Shown: positions 12,724 through 24,500 of the stretch, in pieces
Layout: every line of letters begins with the position of its first letter
Numbering within the stretch: the stretch's first letter is position 1
NCBI GenBank assembly: GCA_905331475.1
Contig: CAJNYU010002679.1
Location: forward strand, 350,221 to 414,220
Source: Rotaria socialis
Taxonomy: Eukaryota > Rotifera > Eurotatoria > Philodinida > Philodinidae
DNA: 64,000 bases
Direction of reading: 5' to 3'
Made by a program: the position numbers and the translations under genes
The notes under the pieces: model-generated
Told to the model about the DNA's origin: nothing
The model's database searches: none
Seen by the model: only the letters and a program-made list of their open reading frames with translations

Positions 12724-14285
12724 GAAATAATCAAGAAATTTATATGTTTACGATTATATCAAATAGCCAATGATATCCTAAAGAGTTGTGAGAATTTCTT
12801 ATTGAAGGAAGTCAATATTTAGAATCTGTAAGCTTCGAAATATAATCAATTTCAGTGAGGATACAAAACATAAGATTAATCTATTTTGTGCATGCTAATA
12901 ACTACTTTACTGCAAAAATAAATAAATAAGATATTTCTCAAATGTTAGAAGACGATGAAATTGAGTTTAAACGAATAGAAAGGTCTGAATAAATCACTGA
13001 AACTTGATGACACACTTTCTCTCACGATCTCTCTATAAAATTACAGAGCAAATGCCATTTGATACAGAACTTCCTTAGCTACTGAAGCCTATATTCGGAT
13101 TTACTTGGCATCATTGCGTTCAGTGAAAAATGATTTAAGCCCATGAGCAACTCATAATAATAACTGAGTGTTTTTATTATTATTATTTATTCTCACACCT
13201 ATCTATTCAATATTCTTTTTTTTATAGAAAACGGTGAACGAACTCCAGTGTGGAAAAAAACATCAGACTTCAGTTATGATGACTGCTATCATCTACGCAG
13301 TTGGATAAATATGGAATTTACGCATGATTACATGCAACATTGAAACAGAATAGTCAGTTGGCAAAACGGATAAAAATGTAATGAAGTTCTTTGTGCAGTG
13401 AGTCACTGGAGAAAAAAAATCTTATTGAAGTCTGTACTTTCTTTTGTTTTGTCTTTCGTTTGTTTCTTTAATTTTTCTTTGATTTCTGTATTGGTTACTA
13501 TAACAAAAATAACATTGAAACAATGAAAAACAATTAGATAAAATCTCTCTTCATACACATTGTAGACTTTTAAAAATTTCCTTTTTCTTGTTCCTGTTTG
13601 TTTTTGTTACTTTGTATTACCATATGCTTATCTGCTTAAACAGTCACCATCCATTGTGTGCTTTACTAACAAAAAAAAAAAGAAAGAAAGAGAGAAGAAA
13701 ATGCAAATAAAACAAAAACTATGTAAAACTTTATTAGTTTATTGTATGTGACTTAATTTATTAAGGGGCCAGTTAAATTCTATATAGTCTTTTTTTCTCT
13801 CACGATAAAGAACTGTAGGTATTCGGCATTTTTATGCGATAGTGTGAAAAATATGCTATAAAAGTTTTTCCTATTTGTTAATTTTCTTTTAAGAACGAAC
13901 TACGAAATAAATAAATGGGAAGAGTAATGATAATAAATGTGAAAAATATATATCACATAGGAGAATTTGACATTAAGCAAACATATCCAATATTCATCAA
14001 TGAGAAATCAACTAGTATTTAACAGTGGATAGTAATAAACGAAAAGGAATTGAATCGCCAGCGAAACTCCTAAATAGTAATGTTCCGAGATTCCGTAGCC
14101 ATATTCAAACAAAGAAAATAATTATTTAATTTTGTTATTATCACGCATCGAATTTATTGATTAATTTTTACGAATATATTTTTCTATAGAATGAGAATCA
14201 TTTTCATGCGTAACAATTTTATTTTCAATGAATGACCTACAAAATAACTGTAATATTCTTTCGTTATTGTTTTCTTGAAAAAGCT
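12724..14285. other. UPF2 3' flank and intergenic DNA
   Basis: Contains candidate UPF2 polyadenylation hexamers (12917-12922, 13706-13711), homopolymer and GA-rich tracts near 13670-13695, and no convincing coding frame. The minus-strand gene downstream ends at 14286, so the two genes converge here. Confidence 0.6.
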
Positions 14286-15565
14286 TTAAACAAAACGTAA
14301 TAATAGATATTTTCGATAGTATTCATTCAAAATTTGAACAATCGTTTCATTGAATAAATATTTAAATAGGCGTAGATGTGTTGGCCAAAATTTCATCTGA
14401 AATATGTTATGCGTTATATGTGCATCACCATACTGCGAAAAGTCTAATTTTGTTGGCCATGCTAAAAATGGTCTTTCACGATCAAGACGTTCCTAAGTAA
14501 AAAGAAAATATATTAAAACAATTAAATATACTCAATTCACTTTCTACGTACAAGCATTTTTCTTTCGTGAATTTTTACTTGTTGTCCTTCTGTTGTCTTG
14601 TTCAGATAATCATAGAGAAGCATAGTTATTAAAACTTGGTCCATATCCCATCCGGCCTTAGCTCTTATTGTCGGCATTTCATATACTTCTTGAAATTCGT
14701 GTCGTGCATAAAGTGATAGAGTAGCAAAATCAATTGTCTTATGTTCATTTAGTAATAATGATTTTAAATCTCTTTTTGAATAGCTACGCATGAATTGATA
14801 TTCATAAGACCCATTTAAACCCGAATGAAAATGCTCAGTGATATTAATTAATTCTTCATGTATGAATGATTGAAGAACCATTTTTCTCCATAGACGTTTT
14901 TTCATGTATAAATGACTCATTGGTATCATTTGATAAGATCGATTTCGCTGAGTAAAGAATCCGCAACAAAACCGATTCACGATAAAACCATCAGGATAAT
15001 CTTTTGTTAACATATATTGTTCACGACGTAAAGGTATCAAATCAGAATCGGTTATTGTAAAATAATCATCATCATTAGTGAAATTCATTGGTAGAAAGGC
15101 CAGAAAAATACGAATCAATTGAGCCACTCTGGTGTCATATCCTCCGGAAGCTTGAAAGTCGTATGTTATACCACCGAATAGATGAATATGATCGATAATA
15201 AGTTCAATATCTTCAGATTTTTTATGGTTTTTAAGATTAATAAAATCACCAACGAATATAACAATGACTTCAAACCCTAAACGACGCCATGCAAGAGTTA
15301 CGATTGGTGTATAGAAGCAATAGGCTTCACGTGATGAAATTGAACACGTTGCAAAAACATATTGTTTTGACTTTGCGTCAACACGATCAGCTAGAAGAGA
15401 ATCTATATGCACAGATTCCACAACTTTTTTTGTTGTTTCTATTACTGGTGTTACAGTTTGTGGTCGTAGTAATACAGGTCGAGATAGATTTAACGTTGAT
15501 AGAAAGATATAGATAAATAAAAAAGATAATGCGACTATTATACATCCAAGACAGAAAGAAATCAT
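14286..15565 (-). CDS. putative type II membrane glycosyltransferase-like protein
   Basis: Two exons (complement of 14552-15565 and 14286-14492; intron GTACGT...CTTAG) give 406 aa. Residues 5-25 form one hydrophobic segment (CIIVALSFLFIYIF) with a short cytoplasmic tail, typical of a Golgi/ER signal anchor. A Pro/Thr/Val stem follows, then a globular region with TITDSDLIPLRREQY. The DSD triplet after hydrophobic residues resembles the metal-binding DxD motif of many glycosyltransferases, and N-glycosylation sequons (NFT, NRS, NIT, NGS, NKT) fit a lumenal domain. I do not recognise the exact family, so function is inferred from topology and motif only. It is divergent from the methyltransferase gene at 15955, with about 390 bp between the starts. 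A shorter ORF that ignores the last intron would end at 14537. Confidence 0.6.
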
Positions 15566-15954
15566 GAAACTTCTATTAGAAATTCGCTATAATCAATAAA
15601 ATTTATTTTTAAATTTAGCAACAAGAATAGTAAATAACTAGCTTACCCTACTGATTATAGATCTTTCGTTGGAATATTTAATAAACATTGATGGATTTTC
15701 TTTTAAGTTTGTCTCTACTTTCACATAAAAGTGAACTTTTTGTGAGCAGTGATGCAAAAGAAGTTAAGATCTGTTCACATTTTATTTTTTGCCCTATAAT
15801 TGAAATTCACTGATGCGTTACAAAGCAATGTACGAAAGATACATCTAACCATCGATGAAATCCTACAGAACGAGAGAAAAAATCATCATCTATCAAATAG
15901 TTTTTGTTCATTTTTCCTATTCAGACAAAAAACATTCATCCAAAAGAACTCACA
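15566..15954. promoter_or_regulatory. divergent intergenic region, possible shared promoter
   Basis: This gap of about 390 bp separates the starts of two divergent genes, so both promoters must lie within it or overlap. A pyrimidine-rich TTTTCCTATTCAG at about 15911-15924 precedes the methyltransferase ATG by 30 bases and looks like a splice acceptor (5' UTR intron or spliced-leader site). No TATA box stands out. Confidence 0.4.
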
Positions 15955-16743
15955 ATGGCGAAAAGTAATGTAAACGTTACTGCTGCACAAGGTTTTGAAC
16001 AAGCTGCTACCGTCTATGAACAAGCTCGTCCGTCATATCCAAATGAAGCAATTGATTTGATTAAATCGCTATACAACAAACCAAATACAATTATTGATCT
16101 TGGCGCTGGTACAGGAAAGTTAACACGTTTATTAGGACCAATCAATGCTCAAGAAATCATCGCCATTGAACCAGTATCCAAAATGCGTGAAAATCTGAAA
16201 AACATTCCTCTCATTACTAAAATCATTGACGGAGCAGCTGACCAAATTCCATTTGAAGATAACACAATCGATATGGTTCTATGCGGACAATCTTTTCATT
16301 GGTTTGCGAATCATAATGTTCTCACTGAATTAAATCGAGTATTAAAATCAAACGGTTTACTTGTATTACTTTGGAATATACACGATAATCGAGATAATGA
16401 ATGGGTTGAAAAAATATCGAAATATATGGATTCATTTCAATCAAATGAAACACCACGTTATAAAACAATGGAATGGAAAAAAGTTTTCGATGATCAAAAA
16501 TTATTTTCTTCATTAGAACATAAACAATTTCCTTGCAAACATCGAGTCACACGTCATTTGTTAGTAGATCGAATTTTATCAACAAGTTTTATTGCAATAT
16601 TACCTTCAGAAGAAAAACTAAAATTAATAGCCGAAGTTACAAATATGTTAGAGAATGTTGAAGCAATTCGTGACAGAGAAGAATTCGATATAAATTATCT
16701 TACTGATGTTTACTGGTGTTCACCATTAAAATCATCATCCTAA
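15955..16743 (+). CDS. class I SAM-dependent methyltransferase
   Basis: Single exon, 262 aa. Start chosen at 15955 (CACAATGG) because an upstream in-frame ATG at 15904 precedes a TTCAG acceptor-like tract. Rossmann-fold motifs are plain: motif I IIDLGAGTGKLTRLL (about residues 45-59), acidic strand-2 end EIIAIEPVSKM, then AADQIPFEDNTIDMVLCGQS followed by FHWF, and LNRVLKSNGLLVLLWN. The N-terminal pattern FEQAATVYEQARPSYP plus FHWF is typical of a small-molecule methyltransferase group common in bacteria and found in Dictyostelium and some animals. The substrate cannot be told from sequence. It is intronless amid intron-rich genes and resembles bacterial proteins, so horizontal acquisition is possible but unproven. 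Confidence 0.88.
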   Translation: MAKSNVNVTAAQGFEQAATVYEQARPSYPNEAIDLIKSLYNKPNTIIDLGAGTGKLTRLLGPINAQEIIAIEPVSKMRENLKNIPLITKIIDGAADQIPFEDNTIDMVLCGQSFHWFANHNVLTELNRVLKSNGLLVLLWNIHDNRDNEWVEKISKYMDSFQSNETPRYKTMEWKKVFDDQKLFSSLEHKQFPCKHRVTRHLLVDRILSTSFIAILPSEEKLKLIAEVTNMLENVEAIRDREEFDINYLTDVYWCSPLKSSS

Positions 16744-18418
16744 TCGTCTTCACAGTAATTAATTTTTTCTATTCGAATTAGTATTTTAATTTATTTTGAA
16801 ATTTAGAAACGAGCTCTTGTAAAATTTTTTTTGGTAATTTTTATGTTAATTAAAAAAATATGAATCAAGAAACAAAAAAAAATTGTTTTACAAAAATGTT
16901 TTAGCTTAAATATTATTTCTTTAGTTTTACTTTTTCAATATTTTCAAAAATTATATTAACATTAATTTATTTCAAGTAAATTCGAGTATGCAGTTTAGTA
17001 GAAATGAATGTCAACGAGTGTCTATGATATGTTCAAATAGTTTTAAAGGACTCGTTATACCGTCTAGTCTAGATAACTAGATTTTTAAAATTGTTGAATA
17101 CAGTTTTTTCTATGTAAATATTACAAGACCAGAAATAAGTTTGTTGAAACAAAAATAAAAATCTATTTTCAGACCGAACAAAAGTCACAGTTCATTCAAT
17201 CCGTACAGTCATATTTGAATAGAAATCTTTAATTTCATCAAGCCTTTCATTCTATTCGCTAATATTTAAACAACCAATTCGCATGTATGCATGCGAAATT
17301 AGAAATACATATAAACGAACAACTTTTTTCACTTTCATTCAATTCAACCGTCAAAATTTTGATTTTCTTTTACCTATTGTTTAGTATAAAATAACTCGGC
17401 TATTCAATTGTATGAATTGATCTGTAGTGGAATTCAAAAGCCTCCCTAAACAATGCAAAAATTGACTAACGAATCATCGAATGTCATGAATAAAAAGAAA
17501 AATAAGCATCTAAATTTGTTTATATGAATAATTTTCTGAAATCATCATCTGCAATAACTCGCGATTCGTGAAAAATGCCATTGATGTGATCTACCTGAAA
17601 AAGATCTGAATCAATAGTTTTCTAATTTTCAACTAAATCAACGTTCATAATCAACGAAAAACATTTGAACATTTTTCTTCAGAATCAAACAATTGAATCA
17701 CGTAATCAATGCAAGTGTGTTAGACGTTTGAAAAGAAACTTCACAGCGTTCATTTAATTCCTACGAGAATAATTTCGTTATCCCACTTATTGAATTGTCG
17801 TTGATAGTTGTTAGACATAGGTCACATTCGCACTTCAACTATTCATATCTGGCAGTGAAAATAACTGTGATATAGTTACATCATTTACCTGTTCTGCGCA
17901 TCAAACGCAACGTTTATAATTTTTTCTCTCTACTAAACAGACTTGTTTGTTGCCATTTAAATAGAAATATTCTTTTGAAATACATTTAAAACGAACCGCT
18001 GCAGGCGTTCAATGAGAAAAAAAAGCCGCACACTCCGTATAATAGGAGCGCACTGTTTTGGTCTCATGCGTTTCGGTTGATTTATAGATTATTCATTATA
18101 TTTAAATTTTATTGATTAACATTTAATAACTATGAAGCGAATAGAATAAAAATAACTAACTATTAGATTAGTTTATATTTCGTTGATAAGAAAATTTTCC
18201 TCCTAATGTCTTTCTTTTCAAAACAGAAAACATATAACAATGGAAAAAAATTGTTTGTTTTCAACCACTCGTCATAGCGAATAGTCAAAACACTGACAAC
18301 ATCCATTACAACATTGTTTTTATTTTAGTAAAAAAAAGCTAAGATATTACGAATTTACACATGAAAGAAAACTAAAATCATTTTAATAACGTTTATTTAT
18401 TTAAAAATATGTTTGTTT
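16744..18418. other. intergenic DNA between convergent genes
   Basis: AT-rich, no credible coding frame. Holds the 3' flanks of the methyltransferase (+) and the HDNR gene (-) and one short perfect inverted repeat at 17278-17297. Nothing else stands out. Confidence 0.6.
17278..17297. repeat. short perfect inverted repeat
   Basis: Arms TTCGCATG and CATGCGAA separated by four bases (TATG). Could be a cruciform or a dimeric protein-binding site, or chance. Confidence 0.5.
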
Positions 18419-19669
18419 TTACATATACTTCGACACAAGGCTATCCATACTATTTGTAGTAGTACGTTCAAATGCCGTAGTTGCTCGTGGAGGCGGTGCT
18501 GCCCTAAGGCCAAAATTTCCTCCTGTATAATGTTCACGAGAAGTAGTGGTAGCTGTATGTGGTCGTTCTAGAGTTGTCATTGTTGTTTGCACCGATTGAA
18601 TTGGTTGACTTTGAAATGTTCTCTGTGGTGGTTGCTGATCGGACCCAGTTGATATGAGACGAGGCCCAGCACTTTGTGCGCGTTGCCGCGGCGAAGCGTT
18701 ATTATGGTTATTGCGATTATTGTAAATATTCGGAATAACACGAGGTTGTAATGTAATAGGTACGACTATATTAATCATTTTATCGTTTGACGTTGAAGGT
18801 TTCGTGTCCTCATTGGCATGATTCCAAACAAGACATGATGCAACGCTTGTACTATGTTGACTCCGCTGTTGTTCTACAAGACGTGTACGTGTTGTTAAAA
18901 ATCTTTCGAATGTTTCCCGACGAATCTGTTTCGATTGCTCATTATCCGGTTGACCATGTTTATATGCCATTGAATAAGCAGTTATATCTGGCGTCGATGA
19001 TGTTGTAGCATCGTCGCTAGCAGTATGGGTTGGCTGAATAAATTGAACTTCGGATAGTATATGTGGTGAAGTTGAATCTCGATTATAGTCATCAGCATAT
19101 GATGTTATTTTAACTTCATCAACGAATGCGCTACGATCAGTATTTTTGGGTACCCAACTAACAAACAATGGATCGAATTCACCGCGTGCATTAGCTTTAG
19201 CTTTTCGTTTACCGAAACCCTGTAGATGAACAATTTTTGTATGTGAAAATATATATATATATGTACACATTTTTTTCTTTCTTTTACCGTTTGAGTACCG
19301 CGAACAAGTGGATCACATTCGAATTTGAAACGATTATCATGTATAGAAAATGCATGATTAGTAGCTTCAGTCTCAAATTAAAGAGTAGAAATAAAAATTA
19401 TTTAGAACAAATAAGAACTATTCTACTTTTTGTCGATCGACAAATTTTCTGGGTGGAGTAGGTCGAGCTAATTGACGAAAATAATTGCATAGGTCAGCTC
19501 GTGACTTAGCTCGAAAATTTCCGTAATAACCCGTTGGAAACTATAGATAAATAAATATGTTTAACATTTAAAAAACATGCTATTTTTAGTTTCTTACCCA
19601 TGAGCCAACAACTCTTTGCGCATCAGTTGATGTAGCTATTGGTACTTGTCTAATTTGAACTTGACTCAT
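18419..19669 (-). CDS. HDNR-motif protein, possible ciliary or sperm-axoneme protein
   Basis: Four exons on the minus strand (19598-19669, 19427-19540, 19288-19371, 18419-19219), all phase 0, 356 aa. The N-terminal 120 residues look folded: VVGSWFPTGYYGNFRAKSRA, LARPTPPRKFVDRQ, then FSIHDNRFKFE followed by a GFGKRKAKA basic motif and FDPLFVSWVP. The spacing of FSxHDNR and GxGxRK recalls the HDNR domain of animal TEX36-like proteins, some linked to sperm or cilia; I recall this from family knowledge and have not searched. The remaining 220 residues are low complexity (Thr, Ser, Gln, Asn, Pro) with TNSMDSLVSKYM at the end. Start codon chosen as the first ATG before WFPTGYY. An ORF starting in the last intron (to 19270) is not the true start. 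Confidence 0.7.
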
Positions 19670-21544
19670 ATCTCGTAACTATCGTTTATGATCAAAGACA
19701 AAATAAAACGTGAAACATTTGTTTGTAATCCGTACAAAAGAATATGTGCCTTTCGTGTTTGTGTTGTTAACAGCGACACACGACGACGACAACGTCGTGA
19801 AAAAAAGTTGAATGACAGAGAGAGAGAGAGAGAGAGAGAGAGACAAAATGAAGAGAAAAATTGTTGTGAATGACACTTAAAAATATTGTTCTCTCTCTCT
19901 TACTTCGGCCACACTGCCACTGTACTGCTTGTATAGTCAAGCAATACTACTAATTTTCCATTTTATTTTGTTATTTCAAAGAAAGAAGAAAAGAAAAAGA
20001 AGATTAATTTAAAGAAAAATCTTGTTCTGATCTTCCTTCGAAGCCAACAAAATCTTTGCATAAAAGTATTCATTATACGATTTTAAGGATAATGACGAAT
20101 ATATACCTTAATTTATTTCTTCTGATTGTCAAGAAACTAGCATAGAATAGTTCGAACATTGATCAACAGTAAATCATGTATTTATATAGAAAATAAATGC
20201 AAAATCCTAATATATATATACATATATCTCATCTTTGTCAACACTTATAGCTGGATTAGTTTTTTTTTGTGTTATTATTGCAAATGGCATAGCCATCAAA
20301 TAAAAGAATCACATTTGTACGGCAGATATTTGCTTATCAAAATAAAACGTGTGTGATTGATACAACCTATTGATCCTTGATGCGAATAAAATCTTCTTTT
20401 CTTTCCAGTAGCGATGAATTTTTAATCGTAGATCACATGATCGAGAGAACGATTGTTTATGAATTCAGACATTTTCGGAGTTCTCGATGGCATGGACAGG
20501 GATTTTTATTTAAGAGCAAGAAATGTTTTTGCTGTCGAAATAAAATCGCTTGGATGTCCGCATTATTGTTTTTGGAAATAATTTTCGCCACTCCACTCAC
20601 TACAAGAAGTTTTTCAAGAGTTGAAGTGAATGGAAAAAAATAGTAAATGAATCGTATTGAATAATTTTATTACTTTTTGCATGAATCAATGAAGGATATG
20701 TCATAATAATTGAATCAGATAGAGGGAGCTTTTAATTTTTTCCTCATGATTATATATTCAAATATTTTTGTGCAACGTCAATATCTAACAAAAATATAGG
20801 ATCGAATTTATCTGTAAAATCTGTGCTATAGTCTAATGTAGAGCATTCGTGTGGCAGATACAAGAGAGATCATTAAACAAAAGTCTATCTATTAATAATA
20901 ATGCATAATAGTAGAACGATGAATTTTCATAATCTGCAACAATGACGCATAAAAAAATTCATCCACTTCTAATCGTTTGTATCATTTGAAATATCGATCG
21001 ACTCGTTCAAAAGTAAGTTTATTCAACTATCTTCTATCGGTATTAGCTGTTAAAATAAAAAAAGACATTTGTTCATCTGAAAATTGTTCATACGTTCAAA
21101 TAAACATTTTTCGAAAAAGGTAATTTTTGAGAATAAATTTACGATGCAAATAAGAATAAAGATGTCTTTACGATTTACATACATAATTTACTGGTTCAAT
21201 GGAGAAAATTATTTAATACTCTTTTTGCAATAGGTTACTTATGCCATCTTTCGATAAGCAGTCTTGCGTTCATACCGATGAAGAAAGGGCATTTCCATCG
21301 CTTTGATTACTCACAATGGTAACTCATTGACAACTCTTGGAATTTGTTTTTTTTTCTTTCTTTCTCTTTTTTTCTTGTTTCCTGTACGTTTTCTCTTGGT
21401 TTTTTGTATATACTATCGCTAGCTGTGGGTGGTTTATTGAACGACAACATATAAACTTTCAAAACTTATACGTAACACCACTTGAATTAAACTGGCTTAA
21501 ATTTCTCACTAACACAATAGATATTTCATTCGACGTAATACACC
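19670..21544. other. intergenic region between two divergent genes
   Basis: Holds the promoter sides of the HDNR gene (-) and the PLAT-repeat gene (+). An AG run at 19817-19843 and a CT run at 19891-19900 lie 150-230 bp upstream of the HDNR gene start. T-rich tracts at about 21345-21410 lie in the presumed 5' region of the PLAT gene. No supported coding frame. Confidence 0.55.
19817..19843. repeat. AG dinucleotide microsatellite
   Basis: An uninterrupted AG run of 27 nt. With the CT run at 19891-19900 it could pair as a hairpin or bind a GAGA-type factor upstream of the HDNR gene. Confidence 0.9.
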
Positions 21545-24500
21545 ATGGATGTGCAGTCATCTTCGAATGGTCTTCATCACATCGTCGGTTATGGCTCAAA
21601 TTCAGTTGTTCTTGCTCATTGTAATAATAATAATCATCACAATGATTACCATAATTTTTATGTCCCTGCACCTCGACCACTACCAAAAGCAACATCGTCC
21701 TATCAATTGTTACCTGTTGTAAATTTAGTACCCACAATTATCAATGTACCAGTTCAACAATCGAAAAAGCAACAGCAATCACACGGTAACCATCGCTAAT
21801 ATATATATATACGTTGTTATGTTTAACTATTTGTCTATTGCAGTTGTTCGAGATGAATTTCGTCAAGAACAATATCGGCCAAGTAAATAATTTTAATATT
21901 TAATTATTTCATTTAATTTCTTTTGAATAAGGTCGAGGAGCATCAGCATTCATACCTAGGTATAGTTCTTTTGATGATCCGCATATGCAAGATTACTATG
22001 CACGAAAATTTGGTCGACGACCAAAATCAGTTAGAAGTTCAGCTCGATCAGACACACTTTATCGAATTACAGTTAAAACAGCAGATAAAAAAAATGCCGG
22101 TACCAATGCAAAAGTATTTTTAAGTATATTCGGCAAAAAAGATAAAGTCTGTCGAAAATTACTAACACGTGAACATATGTTGCGTGGTCAAAGTCAACTT
22201 GCATTGTCAGTAAATGGTCTCAATAAAAACTATGCAGATGACTTATATAATATGGAATTTACACGAGGCGCTACAGATATTGTTTACATTCGTTGCCGAG
22301 AACTCGGTGTTATTCACCATATTGTTCTTGAAGTAAGACACAATTTTTGTTTGCAGGAAAATATTTTCAATATTCTTTTCTTTTCAGCACACTGGTCTCT
22401 TAATTGAACAAAGTTGGTTATGTGAATTCATTCTAATAACAAATGTTCGCACAGGTCGCCAGTGGTTTTTTCCTTGTAATAAATGGCTATCATTATTTGA
22501 ACCTGGCGATGGTTCTCTATCGGTTCAACTTTATCCTAATGATCGTGCATTTGAAAATGATTTAAGAAATAAATTCTTACCAAATAATACGGGTAAAATT
22601 TTGCACTCGAATTGAATGGGTATTGTTTGTACTATTGTCTTTCTTTGTTTGTGTAGAATATCACGTCACAGTTGTTACTGGTACTCCGAATGGTGCTGGT
22701 ACAGATAGTAGAGTTTATATAACATTATTTAGTGACGATGGAAAACGAACTGAAAAACTCCAATTAAAAACTCCAATTAACAACAATAAAAACCCATTCG
22801 AGCGTAATCAAACCGATGAATTTCGTATAGCTGGTGATTATATTGGAGAATTGGTTAAAATTCGTGTCGAACATGATAATACAGGTCGAGCGGCTGGATG
22901 GTTTCTTGACCGAGTATGAAAATATTTCTTTTCTGTTCTTTGAACTTGACCAAGTAAAAGCATATTCATGTTATTTTATTAGATTGTGGTAACAGATTTG
23001 TATGAACCAAAAGTACGATATTATGCTAATTGTAATAAATGGTTAGCTAAAGATGAAGATGATGGACAAATTAGCCGAGATCTTAAGTTACACAAAGATA
23101 TTAAATCAGGAACCAGTAAGAAAATAAAATTTCTATTAAAATCTGTTTCTTTAAGAGTTTTTCTTTTTTAATTTTTTAGTTAATAAATACAAAGTAACAG
23201 TTTATACAGGAAACAAAATGGGAGCCGGAACTGATGCAGATGTATTTATTACTATCTATGGTGATTCAGGTGAAACAGGGGCCATTCAGCTTGATGACAG
23301 AAAAAATAATTTTGAAGCTGGAAAGTAATTATCAAGATATTGTTTATTATTGAGATTTTTATGTTTATTTTTTTTTCGAATAGGAAAGATGAATTCGTAA
23401 TCGAATGCCCTAATGTAGGAGAAATAAATAAAATTTTAATTGCTCATAATAATAAAGGCGCTGCGCCTGGTTGGTTTTTGGATCGCATACTCATTGAAGA
23501 CCTTAGTGAAAAACGTATCTATGAATTTCCATGTTACAAATGGCTAGCAACAGATGAAGGTGATCGGCAAATATCCCGTTATCTTCTTCCGAAGAAAAAA
23601 GGTGATGGTGATCGACTGGCAACCGCAGGTAATTGAATTTATGCAAAATAGTTAAAAAATCGAACATTGTTTTCTCTTTATCAATTTTTTTTCTAAATTA
23701 CGTTTATTGAAGAAGGTGAGTAAAATCTACATAGTTGAGGTGTCCTCTTTAATTGTATACTGTTGTCCTTTGTCTTTTATGGAGATTGAAAATGTAAGAG
23801 CAAAAAACTAAATGTTCGCTTGTTTTAGGTGTTCCTTACAATGTAACAGTATATACGGGTGATAAATCAAATGCTGGCACAAATGCACGTGTTTATATTG
23901 TGATGAATAATAGAGAAACGTCATCAAGTAAAATATTTTTAATTAATGGAAAATTTGAACGCACCGATGTTGATTCATTTATAATTGATGGCCCTGACGA
24001 ACTTAGTCCATTAACATCGTTGATTATTGGACATGATAATAGTGGTTTAGGACCTGGATGGTATCTTGATAAGGTTTGTTGATGAGAAAAATCAAAATTG
24101 AAATTCATATTCTCGTAAAAACTATCTGAACTTCGTTAAAATAAATCGAATCGTAATTTTTCTCTCATCCAAAATATTCCTACATTTACAACAAAATAGA
24201 GAATTTTATTCTGCATTTAATTAAGTTTTGTCTTTGACTTGAAAAAGTTTGAAATAATGAAGCTTTTTCTTCTACAGTAAAATTCACTTGAAAAGACCTT
24301 TTACCAAAACCAAAAAAGTGCGAAATCTTCTTTTTATTTCATTTATTGCGTATCGAATTTTTGTATGAAAAAAGTACAGCGAAATAGATGATCGATTTCA
24401 TCGAGAATACTTTCATTACTTTTTAGAAACCCTACTATGGTTTTAACTGCGATATGAAAAAAATCCTTTGTTAAAGTTAAGTACATAGCTTTTTACAGCT

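Noticed and set aside
15289..15516. Plus-strand open frame across the glycosyltransferase-like gene
   Set aside because: Antisense shadow with no motif.
21337..21624. Phe/Ser-rich open frame overlapping the LOXHD1-like start
   Set aside because: T-rich upstream DNA in another frame, without homology to anything and overlapping the true first exon.
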